Below are positions 50,330-60,120 of a stretch of 64,000 bases of DNA, piece after piece. The notes under the pieces were generated by a model. The model did no database searches, was not told where the DNA came from, and was given only the letters and a program-made list of their open reading frames with translations. Source of the stretch: Bacteroidota bacterium (GTDB lineage Bacteria > Bacteroidota > Bacteroidia > Chitinophagales > Chitinophagaceae). The DNA lies in assembly GCA_023423405.1 (NCBI GenBank), contig JAFAFR010000032.1:181334-245333 (forward strand), written 5' to 3'. The number at the start of each line of letters is the position of its first letter. Positions within the stretch are counted from its first letter, which is position 1. The position numbers and the translations under genes were made by a program.

Positions 50330-52852
50330 TTATTGTCCTACCAGGAATACAGCATTGCTGAATAAAAGTTTTCCGTTCTCCCAAAAGCTGCGAAAAATAG
50401 GATCGTCTGCAAAAAACACCAACTGTCCCTTGCCGATATCTTTTACGCCAATCAGGGTTCCATCTTTCAATTTATTGCGGATACCGCTACCGGTAAAACC
50501 GCTCACATAATTGTCTTTCCGGACCACACCCACATTCCACCCGCCTTCGCGGATGTATTCGTACATATTGACATCCTGTTTCAGCGTGAAATAATAGTTG
50601 GAATAGCCAAAACCCAGCGGATGGGTATTGTCCAGCTCCAGGCGGAAAATGCTGCCGGGCATGCTGGTGCTCAGGTAGTCCTTCTCCCTGTCTTCGTATT
50701 TTTTCAGCACGGAATAATCCACTTTTTTGGGGTCTTCTTTTTTCTCTTCCTCCTCATCGTCGTCTTTCAGCCGGATGCCCCAGTCGCCGCGCGCCAGTTG
50801 TTTCACGGCCGATTCCAGCGCAATGATCCGCCCCCCTCTTTTCACCCAGTTCTTCAGGTCGTCGCTGCTTTCTTTTTTTAACAGGAAATCGTAATAGCCA
50901 TCGGCCAGGATCAGCACATCAAACTGGTTCATGCCTTCTCCCATAAAGTCACGGGCGCTGAGAATGGTCAGCGGATAACCCAGTTGCTGGTCGAAGAAAT
51001 GCCATACCTCGCCCATGCCCAGCGAAGAAATATTTTCTCCCGCCAGCAGGGCCACGCGCGGCGCGTTGATGATGCGCACGCGGTCGCTGCCGAAGTCAAA
51101 TCCCTTGTCCACGAACCCGCTCGAAACGGGATAAGCGATGGCGCCGGTATTCTTTGCCGCTTCCTCTACCACAGCCTGCAGCGGCTTGCCGGTATTGGCC
51201 GCCCGCGTCACCAGCAGGGTGCCCCGGTCGAAGTTTTCTTTCCCGATGTTAAAGGGCTGTTCCGCATAACGGACCTTGATCCCCTTCTGCAGGATGGCAG
51301 CCAGGAATTTGGCGCTGTTCAGCCCATCCCATTTTACCGCGTAGGCATAAGCGTTAGGAACGGCGGGAGGCGTCACTACAGGAGCAGGCGCCGATTTGGT
51401 GGTAGCCGTGGTATAACCGCTGATACCGTAAGTAGTGAGCCCGTATACATAAGGAATGGCCCAGGCGGTAATATCATAAGTTGCCGAATCGCTGATTTTT
51501 GAATACCGTTCAAAAAGCACTTTAATGAAATTGCCCTTGGCCTGGTTCAGGTTCACAACAATATCGCCGGGAGCGGTTTTGAAGCTCTCCTGCCTGCCGG
51601 TGAAATAATTCAGTCCGCTCGCAGTGCCGGCTGTTGCATAAGACCAGTCGACCAGGTTGTTGTCGAGCAACTGCGTGAGCCGGGCAACCCGGTCGGTGCC
51701 GTCGTTCTTCACTACCCACGACCTGAATTCGCCCTGCGGCTGGCTCATGGCCCGTTGGAAATAGCTCCGGAACTCGCTTACCAGTTTGGCGGCATGAAGC
51801 GACGACAATTCTACCGTACTGATGCCCGTGGTGAAATGGTGCAGCGCCCTTTCGCGCAGGGTCACCGTATCGCCGTCTTCATTGATCACGCCCAGCCCGG
51901 CACGGATGCCACCCTGCTCATAGGTCATACCGATGGAGCCGCTGTAAATCGGGTAGGTATCACCGTAAGAAGGATAAAAAAGATCGAATCGTTCTTTCGT
52001 GAAGTAGAGCCAGCCGTTCTGGTCGAAATATTTTGCGTGATTTTTGCCAATGAGTACCTGGAAATCGCGCTGCCACTGGGTAATCACTTCATGGAAGGGT
52101 TCGGCGGCGGGAGCAAAATAATAAGGCTCGTTGAAGCCCTGCTCGTGGAAGTCTACGTGCACCTGCGGCAGCCAGCGGTTGTACTGCGCTACACGCGCCC
52201 TGCTCTCCACCTGCGTTTGCCAGGCCCAGTCGCGGTTCAAATCAAAATTATAGTGGTTGCTCCTGCCGCCGGGCCAGGGCTCGCGGTGTTCGCGGGCCAG
52301 GGGCTGGGGATTGATGTTTTTACCGGTCATGGTGGTGTACCAGCTCACATAACGGTCACGCCCATCCGGGTTCAGGCAGGGGTCGATGATCACGACCGTG
52401 TTCTTCAGCCAGTCCTGCGAACGCTGGTTGGCAGGGTTGGCCAGCTCGTACAGTGTCATCATGGAAGCTTCCGACGAGGAGGTTTCGTTGCCGTGCACAT
52501 TATAGCTGAGCCAAACGATCACCGGCGCCTGCTCGGCAGGTGCGGCTTTGTCGCGCGTGGCATTGGCCAGCCGCAGGTTGTTCAGCCGGATCTGTTCTAT
52601 ATTGGAAAGATTGGCGGCGCTGGCGATGGTGGCCATCAGCAGCGGGCGGCCTTCATTGGTTTCGCCGTACTGCTCCAGCTTCACCTGCCCGGAAGCCTCC
52701 TTTGCCACGTGCTGGAAATATTGAACGATCCTGTAATGCGGCGTATAACGGGTTCCGGGAACATAACCCAGGAACTGCTCCGGTGATTGCAATTGCGACA
52801 TCCCACTCAACGCGGCCAGCAGCAGCCCTGCCATCTGCAAAAAATGTTTCAT
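50330..52852 (-). CDS. M14-family zinc carboxypeptidase with C-terminal GATase1-like region
   Basis: This 840-aa exported metallopeptidase starts at the ATG at 52852 (MKHFLQMAGLLLAALSG, signal peptide). The longer frame upstream is not supported. The M14 domain at about 50-330 has the zinc motif HGNE in YNVHGNETSSSEASM, DPCLNPDGRDRY, and the third ligand region VHVDFHEQGF. The C-terminal half includes a beta-rich part and a Rossmann-like region (FDVLILADGYYDFLL, GGRIIALESAVKQ). Such proteins trim peptides in the periplasm. It is first in the six-gene minus-strand operon and divergent from the gamma-glutamyltransferase gene, another peptide-processing enzyme. Confidence 0.9.
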   Translation of the reverse strand: MKHFLQMAGLLLAALSGMSQLQSPEQFLGYVPGTRYTPHYRIVQYFQHVAKEASGQVKLEQYGETNEGRPLLMATIASAANLSNIEQIRLNNLRLANATRDKAAPAEQAPVIVWLSYNVHGNETSSSEASMMTLYELANPANQRSQDWLKNTVVIIDPCLNPDGRDRYVSWYTTMTGKNINPQPLAREHREPWPGGRSNHYNFDLNRDWAWQTQVESRARVAQYNRWLPQVHVDFHEQGFNEPYYFAPAAEPFHEVITQWQRDFQVLIGKNHAKYFDQNGWLYFTKERFDLFYPSYGDTYPIYSGSIGMTYEQGGIRAGLGVINEDGDTVTLRERALHHFTTGISTVELSSLHAAKLVSEFRSYFQRAMSQPQGEFRSWVVKNDGTDRVARLTQLLDNNLVDWSYATAGTASGLNYFTGRQESFKTAPGDIVVNLNQAKGNFIKVLFERYSKISDSATYDITAWAIPYVYGLTTYGISGYTTATTKSAPAPVVTPPAVPNAYAYAVKWDGLNSAKFLAAILQKGIKVRYAEQPFNIGKENFDRGTLLVTRAANTGKPLQAVVEEAAKNTGAIAYPVSSGFVDKGFDFGSDRVRIINAPRVALLAGENISSLGMGEVWHFFDQQLGYPLTILSARDFMGEGMNQFDVLILADGYYDFLLKKESSDDLKNWVKRGGRIIALESAVKQLARGDWGIRLKDDDEEEEKKEDPKKVDYSVLKKYEDREKDYLSTSMPGSIFRLELDNTHPLGFGYSNYYFTLKQDVNMYEYIREGGWNVGVVRKDNYVSGFTGSGIRNKLKDGTLIGVKDIGKGQLVFFADDPIFRSFWENGKLLFSNAVFLVGQ

Positions 52853-52945
52853 TTGAAATCGGCGAATTAAATTGAATATAGAATTTGTGAAGCTAAGGAT
52901 TTCTGAAACAAGGCGCCCTGTCCTATCTTTAAACAAATCTCCGGC

Positions 52946-54628
52946 ATGCGAAAATCTCTATGCGGCTTATTGATCTTCCTGTCTTCCATGGTTGCCGCCC
53001 AAACCATTAACCCCTACCAATACACGATCACCAAGAATATAAAGGTTCAGCACGGCGCCGTGGTATCGGCCCATCCTCTTGCCAGCGCCGTGGGTGCTTC
53101 CATCCTGAAACAGGGCGGCAACGCCGTGGATGCAGCCATCGCTACCCAACTGGCCCTGGCAGTGGTTTACCCGGCTGCCGGCAATATCGGCGGCGGCGGT
53201 TTCATGGTGATCCATCTTGCCAATGGAAAAGACCTCACCCTCGATTTCAGGGAGAAAGCGCCCCTGAAAGGCCACCGCGATATGTACCTCGATGCGCAGG
53301 GCAATGCCGACCTCAACAAGAGCCAGGAAGGTCATCTTGCCGCCGGCGTGCCGGGAGCCGTTGCCGGTATTTTCAAAGCCATGGAACATGCCCGGCTTCC
53401 TTTTAAAACCCTGGTGCAGCCCGCCATCGACCTGGCTGCCCGCGGCTTTGCCATCACGGAAGCAGAAGCGCGCTCGCTCAACGGCACGCAGGAAGATTTC
53501 CGCAAAGCCAATACCCATAGAACCGTTTTTGTACGCGACCAGCCCTGGAAGGCCGGCGATACCCTGCAACAGCCCGAACTGGCTGCCACCCTGGAGCGGA
53601 TCCGCGACCAGGGCAAAAAAGGATTTTATGAAGGAGAAACGGCCCGTCTTATTGTGGAAGAGATGCAGCGCGGCAAAGGCATCATCAGCTACGAAGACCT
53701 TGAAAAATACGAAGCTGTTTGGCGGGAGCCGTCTGTGTTTACTTACAAGGGATACCGCATCGTTACCATGCCCCTGCCCAGTAGCGGCGGCGTACTGCTG
53801 CCCATGATGATGAAGATGACCGAACGCTTTCCCATCGGCCGCTACGGATTTCATTCCCCCAAAGCAGTGCAACTCATGACAGAGATCGAAAGACTGGCCT
53901 ATGCCGATAGGGCGAAATTCCTCGGCGATCCCGATTTTTACAAGGTGCCGGTGAAGACCCTCACCAGCGAAGCCTATATAACGGAAAGGCTCAAACGCTA
54001 TCAACCGGGTGTGGCCGGTAAGAGTGCAGAGATTGGTCCCGGTACTACAGAATCGGAAGAAACAACCCACCTCAGCGTGGCCGATAACCAGGGCAATGCC
54101 GTATCGCTCACCACCACCCTCAATGGCGGTTACGGATGCCATACGGTGGTGGGCGGCGCCGGTTTCCTGCTCAACAACGAGATGGACGATTTCAGTGTGA
54201 AGCCCGGCGTGCCCAATATGTACGGTGCGGTGGGCGGGGAAGCCAATGCCATTGAGCCCGGCAAAAGAATGCTCAGCTCTATGACGCCCGTCATCGCCCT
54301 CCGCAACGGTCGCCCCGTTTTTGTAACCGGCACGCCAGGTGGCACCACCATCACCACTTCGGTGTACCAGACCCTGCTCAACCTGATCGATTTCGGGCTA
54401 AGCGCCAACGATGCCGTGAACAAACCCAAGTTCCACATGCAGTGGCTGCCCGACCTCTTGTACGTGGAAAAAGAATTTCCCGCCACCCTGCAGGCCGCCC
54501 TGCAAAAAATGGGATACACGGTGCAGCAACGCGGGCATATCGGACGCACGGAACTTATTGTTATAAAGAATGGCGTCCTGGAGGCCGTGGGTGATTTTCG
54601 CGGCGACGATGCCGCTGCGGGTTATTAA
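52946..54628 (+). CDS. ggt: Gamma-glutamyltransferase
   Basis: This 560-aa periplasmic enzyme (signal peptide about 1-20, cleaved near VAAQT) hydrolyses or transfers gamma-glutamyl groups from glutathione-like compounds. The precursor self-cleaves before the catalytic Thr in ETTHLSVADNQGNAV at about 370. The large subunit has GNAVDAAIATQLALAVVYP and NIGGGGFMVIH, and the small subunit has GGTTITTSVYQTLLNLIDF. All are standard GGT features and the length is typical. It shares a 93-bp intergenic region with the divergent M14 peptidase. The DinB gene follows after 19 bp, possibly co-transcribed. Confidence 0.92.
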   Translation: MRKSLCGLLIFLSSMVAAQTINPYQYTITKNIKVQHGAVVSAHPLASAVGASILKQGGNAVDAAIATQLALAVVYPAAGNIGGGGFMVIHLANGKDLTLDFREKAPLKGHRDMYLDAQGNADLNKSQEGHLAAGVPGAVAGIFKAMEHARLPFKTLVQPAIDLAARGFAITEAEARSLNGTQEDFRKANTHRTVFVRDQPWKAGDTLQQPELAATLERIRDQGKKGFYEGETARLIVEEMQRGKGIISYEDLEKYEAVWREPSVFTYKGYRIVTMPLPSSGGVLLPMMMKMTERFPIGRYGFHSPKAVQLMTEIERLAYADRAKFLGDPDFYKVPVKTLTSEAYITERLKRYQPGVAGKSAEIGPGTTESEETTHLSVADNQGNAVSLTTTLNGGYGCHTVVGGAGFLLNNEMDDFSVKPGVPNMYGAVGGEANAIEPGKRMLSSMTPVIALRNGRPVFVTGTPGGTTITTSVYQTLLNLIDFGLSANDAVNKPKFHMQWLPDLLYVEKEFPATLQAALQKMGYTVQQRGHIGRTELIVIKNGVLEAVGDFRGDDAAAGY

Positions 54629-54647
54629 GAAACTTTACTATACTGCC

Positions 54648-55208
54648 ATGTCGCTCCATGATCTTTATCTCGAATCTGTCACCCGGCGTTTTGAGTCTTT
54701 GAAAACCCTGGCCGAACAGGCCATGGCACAGCTTGCGCCCACTGCCCTGCTGGCGACGCCGGCGGCCGGCAGCAACAGCATCGCCACTATTTGCCGGCAC
54801 ATCACGGGCAATATGTTAAGCCGCTTCACCGGTTTTTTGCATACCGACGGCGAAAAAGAAGGACGCAACCGCGACGAAGAATTTATGGTGATAACGGAAT
54901 GGAACGCAGCCGCTGAAAAGAAAAGATGGGAGGAAGCCTGGAAGGTGTTGCTGGATACGCTGCGCAGCCTGCAGCCCGGCGATCTCGAAAAAATCGTCAC
55001 CATCCGGCGGGAACCGCACAGCGCCGTCGATGCCATCAACCGGCAATTGGCGCATTATGCTTCGCACGTGGGCCAGATCATTTACATCGCAAAAATGCTG
55101 GCGGGAGAAAACTGGAAAACACTGTCCATTCCCTTACAAGGGTCTGAGGCCTTCAACCGCAACATGACGGAAAAATTTGATGGAGACAAACAACAGCATC
55201 AGAAATAA
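54648..55208 (+). CDS. DinB-superfamily protein (DUF1572 type)
   Basis: This 186-aa protein starts at the ATG at 54648 (MSLHDLYLESVTRRFESL). It shows the four-helix-bundle DinB pattern, with metal-binding histidines expected in TICRHITGNMLSRF and LAHYASHVGQIIYIAKML. DinB/YfiT-like proteins include thiol-dependent transferases (bacillithiol and others). This subgroup has no assigned activity. It sits downstream of ggt and overlaps the convergent PspC gene by 10 bp at its 3' end. Confidence 0.82.
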   Translation: MSLHDLYLESVTRRFESLKTLAEQAMAQLAPTALLATPAAGSNSIATICRHITGNMLSRFTGFLHTDGEKEGRNRDEEFMVITEWNAAAEKKRWEEAWKVLLDTLRSLQPGDLEKIVTIRREPHSAVDAINRQLAHYASHVGQIIYIAKMLAGENWKTLSIPLQGSEAFNRNMTEKFDGDKQQHQK

Positions 55209-55420
55209 CGCAGCGGGTTGCGCCGGCGGTCGTACATGTAGTGACGCACATTCATCCAGAAAGCGGCAAAAATGTAAAAGATGATCGGCGATCCCATCGT
55301 AAGCAGGGAGATGTACATGAAATAACGGCGTATGGTAGCCGGGGCTATTCCCATTTTTTCACCCAGGTAGGAGCAAACACCAAACACATGCCATTCGATA
55401 AAGTGCTTGACATTCTTCAT
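55199..55420 (-). CDS. PspC-domain small membrane protein
   Basis: This 73-aa protein consists of little more than one PspC domain: HVFGVCSYLGEKMGIAPATIRRYF, then a hydrophobic helix YISLLTMGSPIIFYIFAAFW, and a basic tail YDRRRNPLRYF. PspC proteins sit in the inner membrane and sense envelope or phage-shock stress. No PspA or other Psp gene is nearby. The ATG start is clear. Its last codons overlap the end of the DinB gene by 10 bp. It is divergent from aconitase. Confidence 0.85.
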   Translation of the reverse strand: MKNVKHFIEWHVFGVCSYLGEKMGIAPATIRRYFMYISLLTMGSPIIFYIFAAFWMNVRHYMYDRRRNPLRYF

Positions 55421-55498
55421 TGATGCAATTTAACGCTTTTATCGGTAATTTCGCGGTTCCAGAACGCAAAGCTACAGGTTAACTTCAAATACTACATT

Positions 55499-57769
55499 AT
55501 GGTTTTCGACCTTGAGATGATTAAAAAAGTGTACGCCCAGTTTCCCGGACGCGTTGCCGCTGCCCGGAAAATAGTGGGCCGTCCGCTTACCCTGACCGAA
55601 AAGATCTTATACGCCCACCTCTGGCAGGGCGATGCCACCCAGGCATACGAGCGTGGAAAAAGTTATGTCGATTTCGCCCCCGACCGCGTTGCCATGCAGG
55701 ACGCTACCGCCCAGATGGCCCTGCTGCAATTCATGCAGGCCGGCCGTAGCAAAGTAGCCGTTCCCTCCACCGTACACTGCGACCACCTGATCGTGGCGCG
55801 CGACAACAGCAAGGTGGACCTCGACCGCGCCGTGCACGAAAGCAGTGAAGTATATGATTTTCTCGCTTCCGTCTCCAATAAATATGGTATTGGGTTCTGG
55901 AAACCCGGAGCCGGCATCATCCACCAGGTAGTGCTGGAAAATTACGCCTTCCCCGGCGGCATGATGATCGGTACCGACTCCCACACCGTTAATGCCGGCG
56001 GACTCGGTATGATCGCCATCGGCGTGGGCGGCGCAGATGCCTGCGATGTGATGAGCGGACTGGCCTGGGAACTGAAAATGCCCAAACTCATCGGCGTAAA
56101 ACTCACCGGTAAACTGAACGGCTGGACCGCCCCCAAGGATGTGATCCTGAAAGTGGCCGGCATTCTCACCGTAAAAGGTGGTACCGGCGCCGTGGTGGAA
56201 TATTTCGGCGAAGGCGCCGTGGCTATGAGCTGTACCGGCAAGGGCACCATTTGTAATATGGGCGCCGAGATCGGGGCCACCACTTCCACCTTTGGATACG
56301 ACGACTCCATGAGCCGCTACCTCAAAGCCACCGGCCGCGAAGAAGTGGCCGCCATGGCCGACCAGATCAGCGAACACCTCAACGGCGACCCCGAAGTGTA
56401 CGCCAAACCCGAAGAATATTTCGACCAGGTAATAGAGATCAACCTCAGCGAACTGGAACCCCATCTCAACGGTCCCTTTACGCCCGACCTGGCCACACCC
56501 ATTTCCAAAATGAAGGAAGAAGCGGCAAAGAACGGCTGGCCCACCAAAATTGAAGTGGGACTGATCGGCTCCTGCACCAACTCTTCCTATGAAGACATCA
56601 GCCGCTCGGTGAGCCTCGCCAGGCAGGTGGCTGCCAAGGGACTCAAACTTAAATCAGAGTTCACCATCACGCCCGGCTCCGAACAGGTGCGCTATACCAT
56701 TGAGCGCGACGGCTTCCTCGATGTGTTCCAGACCATCGGCGCCACCGTATTCGCCAACGCCTGCGGTCCCTGCATCGGCATGTGGGAAAGAGTGGGCGCT
56801 GAAAAGCAGGAACGCAACACCATCGTGCACAGCTTCAACCGCAACTTTGCCAAACGTGCCGACGGCAACCCCAATACCATGGCCTTTGTGGGTTCTCCCG
56901 AACTCGTAACGGCGCTGGCCATTGCGGGCGACCTCAATTTCAACCCCATCACCGACACCCTTATCAACGACAAGGGCGAAGCCGTGAAGCTTGATCCGCC
57001 CACCGGCGACGAACTGCCCGTGAAAGGATTCGCGGTAGACGACCCCGGTTACCAGGCGCCCGCAGCCGATGGCAGCAAAGTACAGGTGATTGTTGACCCC
57101 GCCAGCAAAAGGCTGCAGCTCCTCGATCCCTTCACTGAATGGGAAGGCACCGACCTCAAAGGGCTCAGGCTGCTCATCAAGGCAAAGGGAAAATGTACCA
57201 CCGACCATATTTCCATGGCCGGCCCCTGGCTGAAATTCCGCGGCCACCTCGATAACATCAGCAACAACCTGCTGATCGGCGCGGTGAATTTCTTCAACGA
57301 AAAGACCGACAACGTGAAGAGCCAGCTCACGGGCGAATACGGCCCGGTTCCGGCTACCCAGCGGGGTTATAAGGCAGCCGGCGTCGGCACCATCGTGGTG
57401 GGTGATGAAAACTATGGCGAAGGCTCCAGCCGCGAGCATGCTGCCATGGAACCCCGCCACCTCGGCGTACGCGCCGTACTGGTGAAGAGCTTTGCGCGGA
57501 TCCACGAAACCAACCTGAAAAAGCAGGGCATGCTGGCGCTGACTTTTGCCGATAAAAGCGACTACGATAAGATCCAGGAAGACGATACCATCGATATCAA
57601 TGGGCTCACCAGCTTCCTGCCCAATAAGCCGCTCGAACTGGTGCTGCACCATAAAGATGGCAGCAGCGACACCATAGTGGCCAACCACAGTTACAATGAA
57701 CAGCAGATCGAATGGTTCAAAGCAGGCGCCGCGCTGAACATCATTCGCCGCGAGTTTGCGAAACAATAA
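55499..57769 (+). CDS. acn: Aconitate hydratase (mitochondrial-type aconitase)
   Basis: This 756-aa TCA-cycle enzyme converts citrate to isocitrate through a [4Fe-4S] cluster. Cluster cysteines are in [15 protein letters not shown] (about 360) and ACGPCIGMW (about 420). The substrate region has [16 protein letters not shown] near 155. The C-terminal swivel domain has [17 protein letters not shown] near 640. The length matches the mitochondrial-type (Aco2-like) branch common in Bacteroidota rather than the 890-aa AcnA. It is a single gene with a strong terminator 17 bp downstream. Confidence 0.95.
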   Translation: MVFDLEMIKKVYAQFPGRVAAARKIVGRPLTLTEKILYAHLWQGDATQAYERGKSYVDFAPDRVAMQDATAQMALLQFMQAGRSKVAVPSTVHCDHLIVARDNSKVDLDRAVHESSEVYDFLASVSNKYGIGFWKPGAGIIHQVVLENYAFPGGMMIGTDSHTVNAGGLGMIAIGVGGADACDVMSGLAWELKMPKLIGVKLTGKLNGWTAPKDVILKVAGILTVKGGTGAVVEYFGEGAVAMSCTGKGTICNMGAEIGATTSTFGYDDSMSRYLKATGREEVAAMADQISEHLNGDPEVYAKPEEYFDQVIEINLSELEPHLNGPFTPDLATPISKMKEEAAKNGWPTKIEVGLIGSCTNSSYEDISRSVSLARQVAAKGLKLKSEFTITPGSEQVRYTIERDGFLDVFQTIGATVFANACGPCIGMWERVGAEKQERNTIVHSFNRNFAKRADGNPNTMAFVGSPELVTALAIAGDLNFNPITDTLINDKGEAVKLDPPTGDELPVKGFAVDDPGYQAPAADGSKVQVIVDPASKRLQLLDPFTEWEGTDLKGLRLLIKAKGKCTTDHISMAGPWLKFRGHLDNISNNLLIGAVNFFNEKTDNVKSQLTGEYGPVPATQRGYKAAGVGTIVVGDENYGEGSSREHAAMEPRHLGVRAVLVKSFARIHETNLKKQGMLALTFADKSDYDKIQEDDTIDINGLTSFLPNKPLELVLHHKDGSSDTIVANHSYNEQQIEWFKAGAALNIIRREFAKQ

Positions 57770-57785
57770 ACGGCGATCGTTTTTT

Positions 57786-57820
57786 AAAAGCGCTTACCCC
57801 TGGCGGGTAAGCGCTTTTTT
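57786..57820 (+). terminator. Intrinsic terminator of aconitase
   Basis: A perfect 14-bp stem AAAAGCGCTTACCC/GGGTAAGCGCTTTT (57786-57799 with 57805-57818) with a 5-nt loop runs into a T-tract. It is the strongest terminator in the window. Confidence 0.9.
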
Positions 57821-57991
57821 GTGCCTGCATACCGGGAAAAATCCCGTATAAAAACGAGGAATCTCCCCTTTCCCATCATTCCCCGTCGCTTTACTTTCAC
57901 AACAGAAATCAGGTTCGGTCGGTCATGGTTGTGGTAGTCGAAAGACGCCACAGCCGCACCGGCTCACTATATACATTCAAAACCCTGCTGT

Positions 57992-58135
57992 ATGATCAGA
58001 TTTGAATTACTGACCGTCAACCATATGTATTGGATGGTCGGCATATTTTCCGGTTTTGCCCTTCTAACGATGATGATCATACTTTTTCAAAAAAGAAAAC
58101 AGTACCAGCGCTTGAGGAGAAGGACCAGTGAATGA
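57992..58135 (+). CDS. Small single-helix membrane protein (47 aa), unannotated size class
   Basis: An ATG-to-TGA frame opens MIRFELLTVNHMYWMVG, followed by a hydrophobic stretch IFSGFALLTMMIILF and a strongly basic tail QKRKQYQRLRRR. The arrangement of one helix and a basic cytoplasmic end is convincing for an inserted membrane peptide. It lies alone between the aconitase terminator and its own terminator at 58159-58191, so it would be an independent transcript. About 170 bp of leader separate it from the aconitase terminator. No family is recognised, and comparison with relatives would decide whether it is real. Confidence 0.5.
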   Translation: MIRFELLTVNHMYWMVGIFSGFALLTMMIILFQKRKQYQRLRRRTSE

Positions 58136-58158
58136 CCTGTGCTTACCCAACCACAACA

Positions 58159-58191
58159 CCAGGGACCGCGCCGGCGGACCCCTGGCTTTTT
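58159..58191 (+). terminator. Intrinsic terminator of the 47-aa gene
   Basis: The stem is CCAGGG/CCCTGG (58159-58164 with 58180-58185), with a GC-rich inner part and a TTTTT run after it. It starts 24 bp after the TGA. Confidence 0.65.
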
Positions 58192-58241
58192 ACATTTCAC
58201 ATTAGAAATTATTAATATCTTTCACCTCAAACCAACCAGTC

Positions 58242-58637
58242 ATGAAACAATTTCTATCGCTCCTCGCCATCGTTATGGTAGCGGCAGCCTGTAATTCCAC
58301 CAAATACATGCGGGCCTCAGACCCGGAAGAATTTGTAGCCCGTGTCATTTCCGAGGATTCTGCCAAAATCTACCGCGCCAATTATGAAAGGGATCCGAAG
58401 ATCCGCAAGCGTTTCCGCCAGGGCATGATGATCCCCATGGAGGCGCTCAATGCCATCGTGGGCGAGGGCAAAGTGACCAACCTCCAGATCTATTACGGCA
58501 AGGCCGAATTCAAAAGTCCCGTTTTCATCATTTATGGAGCCGACAGCCAACTGCGCTATAAATCACAATCGCCGGCAGCACCGGCCGCCAGAACCATTTA
58601 CCTGGTATACTATCCCTGTCCGCCCCATTGCCTCTAA
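58242..58637 (+). CDS. Small lipoprotein of unknown function (131 aa)
   Basis: The N-terminus is a lipoprotein signal with lipobox AAAC at about 14-17 (VMVAAACNST), so the protein is exported and lipid-anchored. The mature part is mixed alpha/beta with a basic patch (YERDPKIRKRFRQGM) and ends in a proline/cysteine-rich tail YYPCPPHCL that could form a disulfide. No family is recognised. The ATG start is fixed by the signal. It lies 22 bp before the membrane protein of the two-component triad and may be co-transcribed with it. Confidence 0.72.
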   Translation: MKQFLSLLAIVMVAAACNSTKYMRASDPEEFVARVISEDSAKIYRANYERDPKIRKRFRQGMMIPMEALNAIVGEGKVTNLQIYYGKAEFKSPVFIIYGADSQLRYKSQSPAAPAARTIYLVYYPCPPHCL

Positions 58638-58659
58638 TCCATTGCGCTAATTCCGGCTC

Positions 58660-59298
58660 ATGAACCTGTTCATCAGTACCTGCATCAAACTGGGCATCAT
58701 TACCCTGGGCATTGCGGTTGGATTCGCCCGCCAGAAACAGCTCTCATCGGCAAACCGCATGTTCTGGATATTCCTGCTGGTAGCCCTGGGTGGGGAAATA
58801 CTGGAAAGCCTGATGGGGCACTATTACGGCATCAACTACGTGTACTATCACGTGTTCAAACCGCTGTACTACACCTTCCTCACGCTGGCTTTTTCCAGCG
58901 AGTTGGGAAAATTGAAAAACGCTTTCCTGGTAAGCATTCCCACGGTGATGGTACTGGCCATTCTCAATGGCATTTTTCTGCAGCCGCCGGACAAATCCTT
59001 CAATACCCTCATCATCGTGCTGATCTGCCTGCTGCAGGTCTTGCAGGTGCTGTTTTATACGGCGCGGCTGTTCGACCGGCACAACTGGCAGGAGACCATG
59101 TACCAGCATTCCCTCTGGATCGCACTGGGATTGCTGGTTTACAGCATCACCTCTTTCCTGACCCTGGGCATTCACAATTTCCTGCAGCTCGACGGGCACA
59201 AAATGGTGGTTCCTTTCCTGATTGTGAGCGAGTGGATCTTTTATGCTTCCTTTGTACTGAATTTCTGGATACAGCAATCCAGGCCGGAACCAGGTTAG
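58660..59298 (+). CDS. Polytopic membrane protein upstream of a two-component pair, possible sensor
   Basis: This 212-aa protein has six or seven predicted helices and almost no soluble loops: CIKLGIITLGIAVGFAR, MFWIFLLVALGGEIL, LYYTFLTLAFSSELG, TVMVLAILNGIFL, IIVLICLLQVLQVLFY, LWIALGLLVYSITSFLTLG and VSEWIFYASFVLNFWI. I do not know a named family, but similar seven-helix proteins precede kinases in other Bacteroidota. It is separated by 3 bp from the histidine kinase gene, whose own input domain is minimal. It may therefore be the actual stimulus-sensing subunit. Confidence 0.75.
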   Translation: MNLFISTCIKLGIITLGIAVGFARQKQLSSANRMFWIFLLVALGGEILESLMGHYYGINYVYYHVFKPLYYTFLTLAFSSELGKLKNAFLVSIPTVMVLAILNGIFLQPPDKSFNTLIIVLICLLQVLQVLFYTARLFDRHNWQETMYQHSLWIALGLLVYSITSFLTLGIHNFLQLDGHKMVVPFLIVSEWIFYASFVLNFWIQQSRPEPG

Positions 59299-59301
59299 CC
59301 T

Positions 59302-60120
59302 ATGAACCAGCCCTCGGAATTTGAGATCATATACACCCTCGCCGCTGCCGTCATCATCATGCTGGCACTCTCGGGTTTTGTGCTCTATTTCATCTTCGCC
59401 GGCCAGCGCAGGAGGCTCCGCCAGCAAATGGAGCGCGAACAGTTGCGTGAAAGTTATGAAAAGGAAGTGCTTACCACGCAGATCGAAAGCCGCGACCAGA
59501 CCCTGCGCGACGTGAGCCAGGAGATACACGACAATATGGGTCAACTGCTGAGTGTGGCACGCATCAACCTCAATATCCTGGAAAAAGAATTGCCCGATCA
59601 TACCCAAACCAAAAGAATACGCGATACAAATGCTTTGGTAGCGGAAGTAATCCGTTACATCCGCATGTTGTCGAAGGGACTGAACAGCGATATGCTTTCC
59701 AGCTATGGCCTGCGCGAATCCATCCGGTTTGAATTGCAGCGCATTGAACAGTCGGCCATGGTCAACTGCCATTTCCAGACCGAAGGAGAAGATTTTGCGA
59801 TCGACGCCAAGAAGGAAATCGTGATCTACCGTATGATACAGGAGATCCTCAACAATATTCTCAAACATGCAGCAGCAACCGAAATCCGGCTCTCTATGTT
59901 GTACACGCCCGACCATTTCTACCTGGAAATCCACGACAATGGTGTAGGGTTTGACCTCAATGAAACCGGCCAGCGCACCATCAATGAATCGGGAAGCGGT
60001 TTGCGCAACCTGCAGAAAAGGGCTTCCCTGGTAGGTGCGCAGTTCCACATCAACAGTGTGCCGGGAGCAGGCACACACATCAAAATAACGCTGCCAAAAA
60101 CCCCTCAACATGACAGTTAG
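59302..60120 (+). CDS. Sensor histidine kinase (HisKA_3/NarL-partner type)
   Basis: This 272-aa kinase has one N-terminal membrane helix at about 10-33 (LAAAVIIMLALSGFVLYF), a short coiled linker, the phospho-acceptor region VSQEIHDNMGQLLSV at about 70-85 with its His, and a C-terminal HATPase with EILNNILKHAAATEI and IHDNGVGFDL. There is no periplasmic or PAS domain, so signal input must come from the helix or a partner, probably the membrane protein encoded just before it. Its stop lies 11 bp inside the response regulator gene, which indicates coupled translation. Confidence 0.92.
   Translation: MNQPSEFEIIYTLAAAVIIMLALSGFVLYFIFAGQRRRLRQQMEREQLRESYEKEVLTTQIESRDQTLRDVSQEIHDNMGQLLSVARINLNILEKELPDHTQTKRIRDTNALVAEVIRYIRMLSKGLNSDMLSSYGLRESIRFELQRIEQSAMVNCHFQTEGEDFAIDAKKEIVIYRMIQEILNNILKHAAATEIRLSMLYTPDHFYLEIHDNGVGFDLNETGQRTINESGSGLRNLQKRASLVGAQFHINSVPGAGTHIKITLPKTPQHDS

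Noticed and set aside
52967..54142. 391-aa minus-strand ORF opposite ggt
   Set aside because: Shadow frame; ggt is complete with all motifs. The 370-aa frame opposite aconitase was rejected for the same reason.
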